A stretch of 64,000 nucleotides of DNA, from the NCBI GenBank assembly GCA_051747385.1, contig JBNJGB010000003.1, positions 124,001 through 188,000 on the forward strand. The letters are read 5' to 3'. Origin of the DNA: JBNJGB01 sp051747385. GTDB taxonomy: Bacteria; Myxococcota_A; UBA9042; PHBI01; JACKFB01. Shown here in pieces: positions 26,999 through 36,399 of the stretch. The notes beneath the pieces are model-generated. The model was not told the origin of the DNA, did not search any database, and saw only the letters and a list, made by a program, of their open reading frames with translations. The stretch's first letter is position 1, and every line of letters starts with the position of its first letter. A program made the position numbers and the translations under genes.

Positions 26999-27237
26999 CT
27001 GCACATCTCGGGATGCCACGGCCTCGCAGAGAATCGCGCGCCAAGCCGCCAAGCCGCCAAAACCCAAAGGCGCCAGCGAACCGCTTGCACACCGGTTCGG
27101 CTGAGACCGTCGGGTCATCGGCAGGTCAACAGCGAACACACCGGGCCGACGTATGCCGTTTCCCTTTGCGTCTTCGCGTCTTTGCGCGAGCCCTTCGTCT
27201 TGCGACACGTGACGAACTGTGAGCCGTCCGTGGCGGT
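26999..27237 (+). repeat. Dispersed repeat family 1, copy C
   Basis: Same blocks as copy A: CACATCTCGGGATGCC, GAATCGCGCGCCAAGCCGCC, CACACCGGTTCGGCTGAGA, GTCGGGTCATCGGCAGG, then the CT-rich arm CTTTGCGTCTTCGCGTCTTT and CACGTGACGAACTGTGAG. The GA-rich and CT-rich arms are imperfect inverted repeats. Part of the first unit of the tandem duplication. Confidence 0.9.
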
Positions 27238-27269
27238 CGGATCATCCGTCGCCGGCGGGGACGACGCGC

Positions 27270-27459
27270 TCAGCGGCCCGGGTCGAAGCTGCCGTGGTAG
27301 TCGGCGTCCTCGATGCCGAGGGCGGCGGCGGTGGGCCACAGGGCCTCGAAGGTGTCGAGCATCACCGCCAGCTCGTTCGCTTCGCGGGTGCCGATGCTCG
27401 CCTCGTAGGCGCCCGGGTGCGGCCCGTGCATCGTGCCCATGGGGTGGTGCGACACGGAG
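27270..27459 (-). pseudogene. Duplicated 3' fragment of homogentisate dioxygenase
   Basis: This stretch is identical, base for base as far as I can see, to the last 63 codons and stop of the intact hmgA at 27733. It has no start codon of its own in a gene-like context and its reading frame upstream runs into a repeat element. It is a by-product of the 463-bp tandem duplication, not a functional gene. Confidence 0.9.
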
Positions 27460-27461
27460 TC

Positions 27462-27700
27462 CTGCACATCTGGGGATGCCACGGCCTCGCAGAGAATCGC
27501 GCGCCAAGCCGCCAAGCCGCCAAAACCCAAAGGCGCCAGCGAACCGCTTGCACACCGGTTCGGCTGAGACCGTCGGGTCATCGGCAGGTCAACAGCGAAC
27601 ACACCGGGCCGACGTATGCCGTTTCCCTTTGCGTCTTCGCGTCTTTGCGCGAGCCCTTCGTCTTGCGACACGTGACGAACTGTGAGCCGTCCGTGGCGGT
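27462..27700 (+). repeat. Dispersed repeat family 1, copy D
   Basis: The second unit of the tandem duplication; matches copy C with one difference seen (27472). It now separates the hmgA fragment from the intact hmgA 3' end and ends 32 bases before the hmgA stop codon. Confidence 0.9.
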
Positions 27701-27732
27701 CGGATCATCCGTCGCCGGCGGGGACGACGCGC

Positions 27733-28911
27733 TCAGCGGCCCGGGTCGAAGCTGCCGTGGTAGTCGGCGTCCTCGATGCCGAGGGCGGCGGCGGTGGGCC
27801 ACAGGGCCTCGAAGGTGTCGAGCATCACCGCCAGCTCGTTCGCTTCGCGGGTGCCGATGCTCGCCTCGTAGGCGCCCGGGTGCGGCCCGTGCATCGTGCC
27901 CATGGGGTGGTGCGACACGGAGCCGCGCGCGATCCCCCGCCGCGACGTGAAGCTCCCTTCGGAGTAGAAGAGGAACTCGTCGCAGTGGACCGACTGGTGC
28001 GGATAGGGGCAGGGGATGGCCTCGGGGTGGTAGTCCACCAGGCGCGGCACGAAGCTGCAGACCAGGCCGCCCCGCATGGCGAAGGTGCCGTGGATGGTGG
28101 GCGGCAGGTGGACCGTCGAGGTCTTGGGCTGGAAGGCCTCGATGGGGAAGGCCCAGGGCCAGACCGTGCCGTCCCAACCCACCACGTCCAGGGGCGAGTG
28201 GGGCAGCTCGTAGGCCGTGAACCGCCCGTTGCGCTTGGCCACGACGGTGCGCAGGCCCTCGTCCACCGGGCCGCCGAACCCGGGGCGGCGAAAGTCCCGG
28301 TGGGTGAAGGGGGCGTCCATGCGAAGCTGGCCGACCTCGTTCCGGAACTGGCGTGGCACGTGGAGGTCCCCCAGGGCCTCGAAGACCAGCCAGTGCTGCT
28401 CCACGCCGTCGTCGGGCAGGAAGCGGTGGGTGACGCCCCGGGGGACGAAGACGTAGTCCTTCTCCTCGAACCGCAGGTCGCCCATGAGCGTGCGGACGAT
28501 CCCGGAGCCCCGGTGGACGTAGAAGAGGTCGTCCCCGTCGCCGTTTTCGAAGTAGACCGGGTCCGCGGCCGAGGGGCGCAGCACGCCGATGACCACGTCC
28601 TTGTTGAACAGCAGCGGGATCCGGGCGTCGAGCGGCGAGGCGTCGGACGCGGGCAGCCGCGAGGTGGGATAGTGGCGGCGGAGCAGGGGAGCGTCCGGAT
28701 ACCCGTCGGGGACCTCCGGCCGGGCCCAGCCGTGTTCGCTCACGCCCCACGAGGTGTGCACGTGGGGCGCGTTCTCCCGGTAGAGGATGGTGAACGGGCC
28801 GTCGAAGCCCGCGCGGGTGAGGCAGTGCTCCCGCCGGACGGAGCCGTCCGGCCCGCGCAGGACGGTGTGCGGCTTCGGCGGGATCTCGCCCGCGGACATC
28901 CGGTCGATCAT
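27733..28911 (-). CDS. hmgA: Homogentisate 1,2-dioxygenase family protein
   Basis: Opens the ring of homogentisate to maleylacetoacetate in tyrosine/phenylalanine catabolism. The cupin-type Fe(II) site region is visible: DEFLFYSEGSF, then HPMGTMHGPHPGAYE near the C-terminus, which holds the expected His/Glu ligands. WPWAFPIEAFQPK and PPTIHGTF are also family-like. The length of 392 residues is shorter than proteobacterial and human enzymes (about 430-445) but typical of the divergent bacterial subgroup. The ATG at 28911 follows GGGAGG. It is 16 bases downstream of hppD, which makes its substrate, so the two form an operon. Its last 63 codons are duplicated downstream. Confidence 0.9.
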   Translation of the reverse strand: MIDRMSAGEIPPKPHTVLRGPDGSVRREHCLTRAGFDGPFTILYRENAPHVHTSWGVSEHGWARPEVPDGYPDAPLLRRHYPTSRLPASDASPLDARIPLLFNKDVVIGVLRPSAADPVYFENGDGDDLFYVHRGSGIVRTLMGDLRFEEKDYVFVPRGVTHRFLPDDGVEQHWLVFEALGDLHVPRQFRNEVGQLRMDAPFTHRDFRRPGFGGPVDEGLRTVVAKRNGRFTAYELPHSPLDVVGWDGTVWPWAFPIEAFQPKTSTVHLPPTIHGTFAMRGGLVCSFVPRLVDYHPEAIPCPYPHQSVHCDEFLFYSEGSFTSRRGIARGSVSHHPMGTMHGPHPGAYEASIGTREANELAVMLDTFEALWPTAAALGIEDADYHGSFDPGR

Positions 28912-28927
28912 CGCGGCCTCCCTTTCC

Positions 28928-30085
<1,158 letters not shown>

Positions 30086-30160
30086 GCGCTCCTCCCGTGC
30101 CGATGCGAAGGGACACCATATTGCACGCCGATCGCCGCCCGGCAACGGCAGTATAGTGCG

Positions 30161-30178
30161 TGTCAAGCACCTCGGTGC
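30161..30178. promoter_or_regulatory. Candidate regulatory region between hppD and serC
   Basis: The palindrome GCACC-TC-GGTGC (30167-30178) abuts a minus-strand TTGACA hexamer (30161-30166). A TATAGT on the plus strand sits at 30153. A well-spaced -10 for the TTGACA is not visible, so the site is only a candidate operator or promoter for the hppD-hmgA operon or serC. Confidence 0.3.
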
Positions 30179-30279
30179 ACATTCTCGCGGGCGGCCGTCG
30201 AGGGGCACGGGGCCGGTACCCGTTCACCTCCGAGCGCCGGATGTGCGATAAGGCGGTCATCCACCACGGGAGGGATGAC

Positions 30280-31371
30280 ATGGCCGAGCGACCCCTGAAC
30301 TTCTACCCGGGCCCCGCCATCCTGCCGCTGCCGGTCCTCGAGGAGGCCTCGCGCGGCGTCCTGGCGCTCGACGACGTCGGGCTGTCGATCCTGGAGATCA
30401 GCCACCGATCCCCCACGTTCGATCGCATCCTGGAGGACGCACGGACTCGCCTGCGGAGGCTCCTGGACGTGCCGGAGACCCACGATGTCCTCTTCCTGCA
30501 GGGGGGCGCCCGCGGGCAGTTCGCCCAGGTGCCGCTCAACTTCCTGGAGGACGGGCGCCGCGCCGGCTACGTGGTCACTGGCACCTGGGGCGAGGGCGCC
30601 CTGGCCGAGGCGAACCGGCTGGGCGAGGCGGTGGCGCTGGCCTCGGGCGACGAGGACGACTTCTCCGTCCTCCCCGACCTGTCCGGCGTGGACGTGCCGG
30701 GGGATCTGGCCTACGTGCACACGACCTCGAACAACACGGTCTACGGGACGCAGTGGCAGGACCTGCCGGACTTCGGGGGCGTGCGGCACGTCTGCGACAT
30801 GTCGTCCGACATCCTGTCGCGCCCCGTGGACGTCTCCCGGTTCGGGCTCATCTACGCCGGCGCCCAGAAGAACGCGGGCCCGGCGGGCGTGACCCTGGTC
30901 ATCGCCGAGAAGGCCTGGATGGAGTCCGCGCGCGAGGACATCCCGGCCATCTGGCGCTATCAGACCCAGGCGAACAAGGGCTCCACGTACAACACGCCCC
31001 CGGTGGGCGCCATCTACGTGGTGGGCCTCGTCGCGAAGTGGCTGGAGGAGCAGGGCGGCGTGGCGGCCATGGGCGAGCGAAACGAGCGCAAGGCGTCCAT
31101 GGTCTACGAGGCCCTGGACGAGCACCCGGACCTGTACCGGCCGACGGTGCCGAGGCCCGACCACCGCTCCCGCATGAACGTGACCTGGCGCATGCGCACG
31201 CCGGACCTGGAGAAGCAGTTCCTCGCCGGGGCCGAGGAGGCCGGCATGGTGGGCCTCAAGGGCCACCGGAAGGTCGGGGGGCTGCGCGCGTCGCTGTACA
31301 ACGCCATGTCCGTCGAGGGGACCGAGCGCCTGGTCGCCTGGATCGAGGACTTCGGCAGGAAGCACGCGTGA
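30280..31371 (+). CDS. serC: Phosphoserine aminotransferase
   Basis: A class V aminotransferase making 3-phosphoserine from 3-phosphohydroxypyruvate (serine synthesis) and possibly acting in pyridoxal phosphate synthesis. The N-terminus NFYPGPAILP is the family signature; the PLP lysine is K197 in IYAGAQKNAGPAG; the HTTSNNTVYGTQ segment binds substrate phosphate. At 363 residues it is full length. The ATG at 30280 starts the NFYPGP signature four residues in and follows AGGGATGAC; longer upstream in-frame starts are not supported. An hrpB-like gene follows 70 bases later. A SerA-like but degenerate protein is encoded 3.4 kb downstream. Confidence 0.96.
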   Translation: MAERPLNFYPGPAILPLPVLEEASRGVLALDDVGLSILEISHRSPTFDRILEDARTRLRRLLDVPETHDVLFLQGGARGQFAQVPLNFLEDGRRAGYVVTGTWGEGALAEANRLGEAVALASGDEDDFSVLPDLSGVDVPGDLAYVHTTSNNTVYGTQWQDLPDFGGVRHVCDMSSDILSRPVDVSRFGLIYAGAQKNAGPAGVTLVIAEKAWMESAREDIPAIWRYQTQANKGSTYNTPPVGAIYVVGLVAKWLEEQGGVAAMGERNERKASMVYEALDEHPDLYRPTVPRPDHRSRMNVTWRMRTPDLEKQFLAGAEEAGMVGLKGHRKVGGLRASLYNAMSVEGTERLVAWIEDFGRKHA

Positions 31372-31441
31372 AGCTGGCGGCGGCCGTGGACCGACGTCCG
31401 GAAAGCGGCGGCGCCGCGCTGGCGACCGGGAGGCGGCGGAC

Positions 31442-33967
31442 CTGAGCGCTCCGGGTGCCGGTCGGGCCCCGGAGCTCCCCGTCGCCGGGGTCCTCGACGA
31501 CGTCGTCGGCGCCCTGTCACGCGCCGGCCGGGTCGTCCTGCGCGCGCCGCCCGGGTCGGGGAAGACGACCCTGGTCCCGCCCGCGATCCTCGAGTCGGGG
31601 CTCGCCGGCGACGGCGAGATCGTCCTGCTGCAACCCCGCCGCGTGGCCGCCAGGACGGTGGCCCGGCACCTCGCGAGGGGCTTCGGGGAGAACTCGGGCG
31701 GCGTCGTGGGCCACCAGGTGCGCTTCGACACGAAGGTCTCGGATCGCACGCGGATCCGCGTGGTGACCGAGGGCGTGCTCACCGCCCGCCTCCAGGGGGA
31801 TCCGACTCTGGAGGGCGTCTCCGCCGTCATCCTCGACGAGTTCCACGAGCGGAGCCTGGACGCGGACCTGGCCCTGGCTCTGGTCCGGGAGGTCCAGGAG
31901 GCCCTCCGGGAGGACCTGAAGCTGATCATCATGTCCGCTACGCTGGACGCCGCGCCCATCGCCCGGTACCTCGGCGACTGTCCCGTCGTGGAGACCCGCG
32001 GCCGGCAGCACCCGGTGGACATCCGCTGGCTGGACCGGCCGGACGAGCGGCCCGTCGGGGCGCGCGTCGCCGCGGGCGTGCGGCGGCTGGTGGGCTGGAT
32101 GGACGCGGGCGAGGTCCCGGCGGGGGACGTGCTGGCGTTCCTGCCCGGCGTCCGGGACATCGAGCGGGCGGGTGACCTGCTGCGCGGACGCCTGGACCGC
32201 GAGATCCTCCCCCTGCACGGGAGCCTCCCGCCGGCGGCCCAGGACCGTGCGTTGGTTCCGGGGGCCCGCCTGCGGGTGGTCCTGGCGACGAACATCGCCG
32301 AGACGTCGCTCACCATCGAGGGCGTCGCCGGGGTCGTCGACAGCGGCCTGGCGAAGGTGGTGCGCTACGATCCGGCGGTGGGCGCCGATCGCCTGGAGAC
32401 GACCCGCGTCTCGCGGGCCTCCGCGGATCAGCGGGCCGGTCGCGCGGGGCGCCTCGGTCCGGGCACGGCCCTGCGGCTGTGGACCGGGATCGACCACAGC
32501 ACGCGTCCCGCCTTCGACGAGCCGGAGATCCGGCGCGTGGACCTGGCGGCGCTCGTCCTGGACCTGCGCGCGTGGGGCGTCGTGGACCCGTCCTCGTTCG
32601 GCTTCTTCGAGCCGCCTCCCGGCGAGGCCCTGGCCCGCGCCGAGGCCCTCCTCGCGGGGCTGGGCGCCGTGGAGGGGGAGGGCGCGCCGATCACCGACCG
32701 GGGCCGCGCCATGCGGCGGGTCCCCGCCCATCCGCGGGTCGCCCGGGTGCTGCTGGACGCGGCGGATCAGGGCGAGGCGGAGGTGATGGCGTGGGTCGGC
32801 GCGCTCCTCGAGGACCCGAGGCTGGTGCGCAGGCGGGCCGAGGGGCGCGTCGGGGCGGCGGACGTGCTGCTCCGCCTGGAGCGTTTGCGCGCTGATCCGT
32901 CGATCCGGGGCGGGCGTCGGGTGGCCCTGGCCGCGAGGCAGCTCGCTCGGGCCGCGGGCGGACGCGTGGACCGGCGGCCGCCGGACGCCTGGGACGAGGA
33001 CGCGGTGTGCCGGCTGCTCCTCGGCGGCTGGGCGGATCGGCTGGGTCGCCGGGTCTCCAGGTCCGGTCGCGAGCTCGTCATGGTGGGAGGGCGTGGCGCC
33101 CTGCTGGCTCGCGAGAGCGTCGTGCAGAACGACCCGCTGCTGCTGGCCCTGGACGTGGACGCCGGGCGTCGTGGCGCGCACGCACGGTCGCTGGTGCGGA
33201 GCGCCTCGCGGGTCGATCCGGAGTGGCTGGAGGCTCACCCGGACCTCGTGGAGGAGGATCGGATCACGTGGGACGAGGGGCGGGAGCGGGTGCTGGCGTC
33301 CCGAGTCCGGCGGTTCCGGGACCTCGTGCTCGAGGAGACGCCCATCCCCCTCGACGACCGGGACACGGCGGCGGAGGTCCTGGCGGAGGCGGCGGCGAAG
33401 GACCCGCAGCGGGCGCTGGACCCGGACGAGCGGGCGCGGGCGCTGCTCCGGCGCATGGCCCTCCTCGCCGAAGCGATGCCCGAGCCGGGTCTCCCCGAGG
33501 ACCCCTGGTCCTGGGTGCGGGAGCTCCTCCCCGAGCTGTGCCACGGCTTGTCGTCCTTCGAGGATCTGCGGCGGCTTCCCCTGGCGCGACGCCTGGAGGA
33601 GCGGCTCCCCTGGACCTGGCGGCAGGCCCTCGACGAGCACGCGCCGACCCGCTTCCGGGTCCCGAGCGGAAGCCGGATCCGCATCGACTATCCCGCGGAG
33701 GGGCCGCCGGTCCTCGCGGTGAAGGTCCAGGAGGTCTTCGGCTGGACGGCCACGCCGGCGATCGCGGGCGGACGCGTCCCCCTGGTGCTGCACCTGCTGA
33801 ACCCGGCGGGGCGCCCGCTGCAGGTGACCAGGGACCTGGAGAGCTTCTGGCGGCGGACCTGGCCGGAGGTGCGCAAGGAGATGCGGTCGCGCTATCCGAA
33901 GCATCGCTGGCCCGAGGACCCCATGGCCGCGCAGCCCAGCCGGCGCACGACCAGGCCGCGCAGGTAG
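31442..33967 (+). CDS. hrpB: ATP-dependent helicase HrpB, apparent CTG start
   Basis: A DEAH-box RNA helicase-like protein of unknown precise role. Walker A GSGKTTL has K41; DEFH of ILDEFHERS is near residue 134; SAT (MSATLD), the LHGSLPP strand and the QRAGRAGRLGPG arginine-finger motif follow. The C-terminal half is the HrpB-specific region (ending KHRWPEDP). The Walker A motif lies upstream of the first usual start codon (GTG 31643), and the frame has no ATG, GTG or TTG before it. CTG at 31442 follows GGGAGG by 8 bases and gives 841 residues with a normal HrpB N-terminus (PVAGVLDDVVGAL), so I place the start there. Confidence 0.88.
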   Translation: MSAPGAGRAPELPVAGVLDDVVGALSRAGRVVLRAPPGSGKTTLVPPAILESGLAGDGEIVLLQPRRVAARTVARHLARGFGENSGGVVGHQVRFDTKVSDRTRIRVVTEGVLTARLQGDPTLEGVSAVILDEFHERSLDADLALALVREVQEALREDLKLIIMSATLDAAPIARYLGDCPVVETRGRQHPVDIRWLDRPDERPVGARVAAGVRRLVGWMDAGEVPAGDVLAFLPGVRDIERAGDLLRGRLDREILPLHGSLPPAAQDRALVPGARLRVVLATNIAETSLTIEGVAGVVDSGLAKVVRYDPAVGADRLETTRVSRASADQRAGRAGRLGPGTALRLWTGIDHSTRPAFDEPEIRRVDLAALVLDLRAWGVVDPSSFGFFEPPPGEALARAEALLAGLGAVEGEGAPITDRGRAMRRVPAHPRVARVLLDAADQGEAEVMAWVGALLEDPRLVRRRAEGRVGAADVLLRLERLRADPSIRGGRRVALAARQLARAAGGRVDRRPPDAWDEDAVCRLLLGGWADRLGRRVSRSGRELVMVGGRGALLARESVVQNDPLLLALDVDAGRRGAHARSLVRSASRVDPEWLEAHPDLVEEDRITWDEGRERVLASRVRRFRDLVLEETPIPLDDRDTAAEVLAEAAAKDPQRALDPDERARALLRRMALLAEAMPEPGLPEDPWSWVRELLPELCHGLSSFEDLRRLPLARRLEERLPWTWRQALDEHAPTRFRVPSGSRIRIDYPAEGPPVLAVKVQEVFGWTATPAIAGGRVPLVLHLLNPAGRPLQVTRDLESFWRRTWPEVRKEMRSRYPKHRWPEDPMAAQPSRRTTRPRR

Positions 33968-34034
33968 CGCTGCGCTGGTCGAGGCGGGGCGGATGTGCGA
34001 CAAACGCGGCGCATCCGACGCTTGGAGGGATCGA

Positions 34035-34490
34035 ATGGGCAAGGCATCGAGCCTCGAGGACCAGCTGTTGACCGAGGAGGTCAGGCCGAAGCTGGTGGAC
34101 GACTGCGTGGCGCTCCTCGACGACGAGGTCGCCCGCCGAAAGGGGCTGACCGGGATGGCCGTGAAGGGGGCCTACAAGACGGTGAAGGCCATCAAGCCCG
34201 GCTTCGTGCGCGGCGTGATCGACGGCCTCCTCGACGACTGGGTCGCGGAGCTGGAGCCCACCTGGGAGGCCTGGGACGCCGATCGCCACGGGACCTTCTC
34301 CGCGAAGATCCTCGCCGACGACGACGTGGTCGCCGAGCGCCTCCTGACCGTGACGGATCGGCGGGCGGAGAAGACGAAGCACACGAACGCGAAGCGGCTG
34401 TACAAGAAGCTGCGACCGAGCGCCAAGACCCAGGTCCTGGACTCCCTCCCGCAGGTGGCCGCCCTGGTGGACAGCTACGTGTCCGCTTAG
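34035..34490 (+). CDS. DUF6918-like small soluble protein
   Basis: A 151-residue, mostly helical, charged protein without signal peptide or membrane helix. The pattern LLTEEVRPKLVDDC...LLDDEVARRKGL...GAYKTVKAIKPGFV recalls the DUF6918 family, of unknown function. My family match is from memory and moderate. The ATG at 34035 follows GGAGGGATCGA. It sits between hrpB and a SerA-like gene on the same strand, with no clear functional link. Confidence 0.7.
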   Translation: MGKASSLEDQLLTEEVRPKLVDDCVALLDDEVARRKGLTGMAVKGAYKTVKAIKPGFVRGVIDGLLDDWVAELEPTWEAWDADRHGTFSAKILADDDVVAERLLTVTDRRAEKTKHTNAKRLYKKLRPSAKTQVLDSLPQVAALVDSYVSA

Positions 34491-34729
34491 GCACGACGCT
34501 CGGTCCGACCCCGAGCTGCCGTGGTCGGGCAGCCGGCGCTGCGCGGCCGCCGGGGCACCGTCGCGACCCCAGCCAGCCGCTGCGATCGCCGGGGGGCGGC
34601 CCGGGTTCGGCGACAGAGAGTCGGAGCTTCCCCTCGCGGCAGCCGCTCCCCGGCGGCATGTCCAATCCCACGCGGCGATGCTATGGTCTGGACCAGATTC
34701 CAAGCCACCCACGCGGGGAGAATCCGTCC

Positions 34730-35893
34730 ATGCACGTCCTGATCGCGGATCACGTCGCGCCCGAGGCGAAGGAAGGGCTCGAGGCGCTCGGGTTGGAGGT
34801 GAGCCAGCAGCCCGAACTCACGGTCAACCGGCTGCCCGACGCGGTCGGCGACTGCGAGATCCTCGTGGTTGACGAGACAGCCGTGAACCGGCGGACCATC
34901 GAGCGCGCCGAGAAGCTGGTGCTCATCGTCCGCGCCGGCGCCGGCGTCGAGGGGATCGATCTCCAGGCGGCCAACGAGCGGGCCATCTTCGTCGCCCACG
35001 TGCCGGGCTTCGACGCCGCGGCCCGGGCCGAGCACGCCGTGTGGAGCCTCATCGACCTGGATCGGGCCGGCGAGTCGGGCGAGGGGCCGGGCGCCGAAGG
35101 CCTGTACGGCCGCCGCCTGGGGCTGTTCGGATACTCGCGCGCCGCCGCTCGGGTGGCGGAGGCCGCCGCTGGCCTGGGAATGGACGTGCGGGTCTTCAGC
35201 GACGACCTCACGCCCTCCCTCGCCACCGAGGCGGGCATGACGCCGGTCAACTCCGCAGACGACCTGTTCCGGCGCTGCGAGGTGATCTCGTATCACCCCG
35301 AGGGCGTGTCGGGTGCCCCGCCCGTCGGCAGGGATCAGCTCGCCGCGCTGGGCGCGGGCGGGCTCCTCCTGGCCGTCGACGGCCTCGGAGCGCTGGACCT
35401 GGGTGCGGTCGCGGACGCCGTGGAGGCCGGCGATCTCCGCGTCGCCGTCGACGCGCCCGTGAGCGGTCTCGCCACGGATCAGGAGAAGGCGCTCGCGGCC
35501 CTGTCCGGCCAGGAGCCCGCGCGGATCACCCGGGGCGAGGCCGGCGCCACCGGCCACGCATGGCGGCAGGCGGCCACGGAGGTCGTCCGCGTCGTGCACG
35601 GCTTCCTCCACGAGGGCTCGGTCGCGGGCTGCGTCAATCTCTGCCGGTCTTGCGCGGCGGCCGGTAGCCTGGTGATTCGGCACGACAACCAGACCAACGC
35701 CCTCTCGGCCGTGTTCGACGTGCTGGCCGAGGAGGACATCCGGGCCCTGCAGGTGACCAACATCCTCTTCGGCGAGGCCAGCTCCGCGGCCCTGCACGTC
35801 CGCGTCGACGCCATGCCCGGCCCGGCTGCGCTGAATCGCATCCGCCGCCACCAGTCCATCATCCACGTGGAGCTGGCGCCCGAGCACGACTGA
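34730..35893 (+). CDS. SerA-like protein with ACT domain, catalytic residues lost
   Basis: It has the overall plan of D-3-phosphoglycerate dehydrogenase: an N-terminal substrate fold (residues 1-100, VRAGAGVEGIDL), a Rossmann fold, and a C-terminal ACT domain (about 310-385, LVIRHDNQTNALSAVFDVL). But the NAD-binding GxGxxG reads GYSRAA, the Arg-bearing NTSRG strand reads LAVDGLGAL, the Glu strand reads VDAPVSG, and the TPHI histidine strand reads ITRGEAGAT. So it is probably not a dehydrogenase; it may be a serine-sensing or regulatory protein. serC lies 3.4 kb upstream on the same strand. ATG at 34730 with GGGGAG upstream. Confidence 0.75.
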   Translation: MHVLIADHVAPEAKEGLEALGLEVSQQPELTVNRLPDAVGDCEILVVDETAVNRRTIERAEKLVLIVRAGAGVEGIDLQAANERAIFVAHVPGFDAAARAEHAVWSLIDLDRAGESGEGPGAEGLYGRRLGLFGYSRAAARVAEAAAGLGMDVRVFSDDLTPSLATEAGMTPVNSADDLFRRCEVISYHPEGVSGAPPVGRDQLAALGAGGLLLAVDGLGALDLGAVADAVEAGDLRVAVDAPVSGLATDQEKALAALSGQEPARITRGEAGATGHAWRQAATEVVRVVHGFLHEGSVAGCVNLCRSCAAAGSLVIRHDNQTNALSAVFDVLAEEDIRALQVTNILFGEASSAALHVRVDAMPGPAALNRIRRHQSIIHVELAPEHD

Positions 35894-35922
35894 TGGAGCG
35901 GGTGCTGCCTCACGGGCGGGGC

Positions 35923-36021
35923 CTAGAGCCTGCATTTCTCACCATCCGTCGGCTACAGCTTGGGATCCACCCGCGTCTCCCGGTGCTTCGCTCGACGCCT
36001 CGTGAGAATCCCAGGCTAGAG
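35923..36021. repeat. Imperfect inverted repeat in a gene-free gap
   Basis: CTAGAGCCTGCATTTCTCAC (35923-35942) and GTGAGAATCCCAGGCTAGAG (36002-36021) are near-complementary, about 16 of 20 positions, separated by 59 bases. The 35894-36201 gap holds no recognisable gene. The repeat could form a long hairpin or be a pair of binding sites. Confidence 0.5.
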
Positions 36022-36201
36022 CACCGATCGGGCGTGCGGACCGCGGGTCTCCGAGGGATTTCCGAGTGGATCAGCCAGGCGCGCAGCGCCGGTGCCGCGT
36101 CCCGAGCCATGCCAGAAGGCATGGCGCAGCGGTCGCGGCAGGCCGAGGCGCCGGAAATCGCCGGTAGCCCAGGAGCGCTGCATTTCGATCGAATACCGAT
36201 C

Positions 36202-36232
36202 AAAAAGAAAGGGGCCGCCCGGAGGCGGCCCC
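36202..36232 (-). terminator. Rho-independent terminator of tRNA-Ala(CGC)
   Basis: On the minus strand GGGGCCGCC-TCCG-GGCGGCCCC is a 9-bp GC stem closed by a TCCG tetraloop, followed by TTTCTTTTT. A CCAAAAA on the other side could serve plus-strand transcription in part. Confidence 0.9.
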
Positions 36233-36248
36233 AAAAACGCCAATGATC

Positions 36249-36324
<76 letters not shown>

Positions 36325-36343
36325 TCAGTGGCGACGGAGCGGG

Positions 36344-36372
36344 AAGCTAACAGCGGCCTCCGGGCTTTGCAA
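36344..36372 (-). promoter_or_regulatory. Sigma-70-type promoter of tRNA-Ala(CGC)
   Basis: Minus-strand TTGCAA and TAGCTT boxes are separated by 17 bases; the -10 is identical to that of tRNA-Gly. Confidence 0.75.
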
Positions 36373-36399
36373 CCCTGTTTTCGGGGCGGGGATTCCGGG

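Larger units (their letters stand above)
26997..27922. repeat. 463-bp tandem duplication spanning a family 1 repeat and the hmgA 3' end
   Basis: Copy 1 is 26997-27459 and copy 2 is 27460-27922; offset 463 throughout. I saw one mismatch (C at 27009, G at 27472). Each copy holds one family 1 element and the last 63 codons of hmgA with its stop. Both copies begin TCCTGCACATCT and end GACACGGAG; the short flanking match AG at the junction could be the microhomology. Only copy 2 joins the intact hmgA. Confidence 0.95.

Noticed and set aside
27013..27222. Short open frames within the repeats, which recur in each copy
   Set aside because: They recur only because the DNA repeats; frames differ between copies and no ribosome-binding sites or families are seen.
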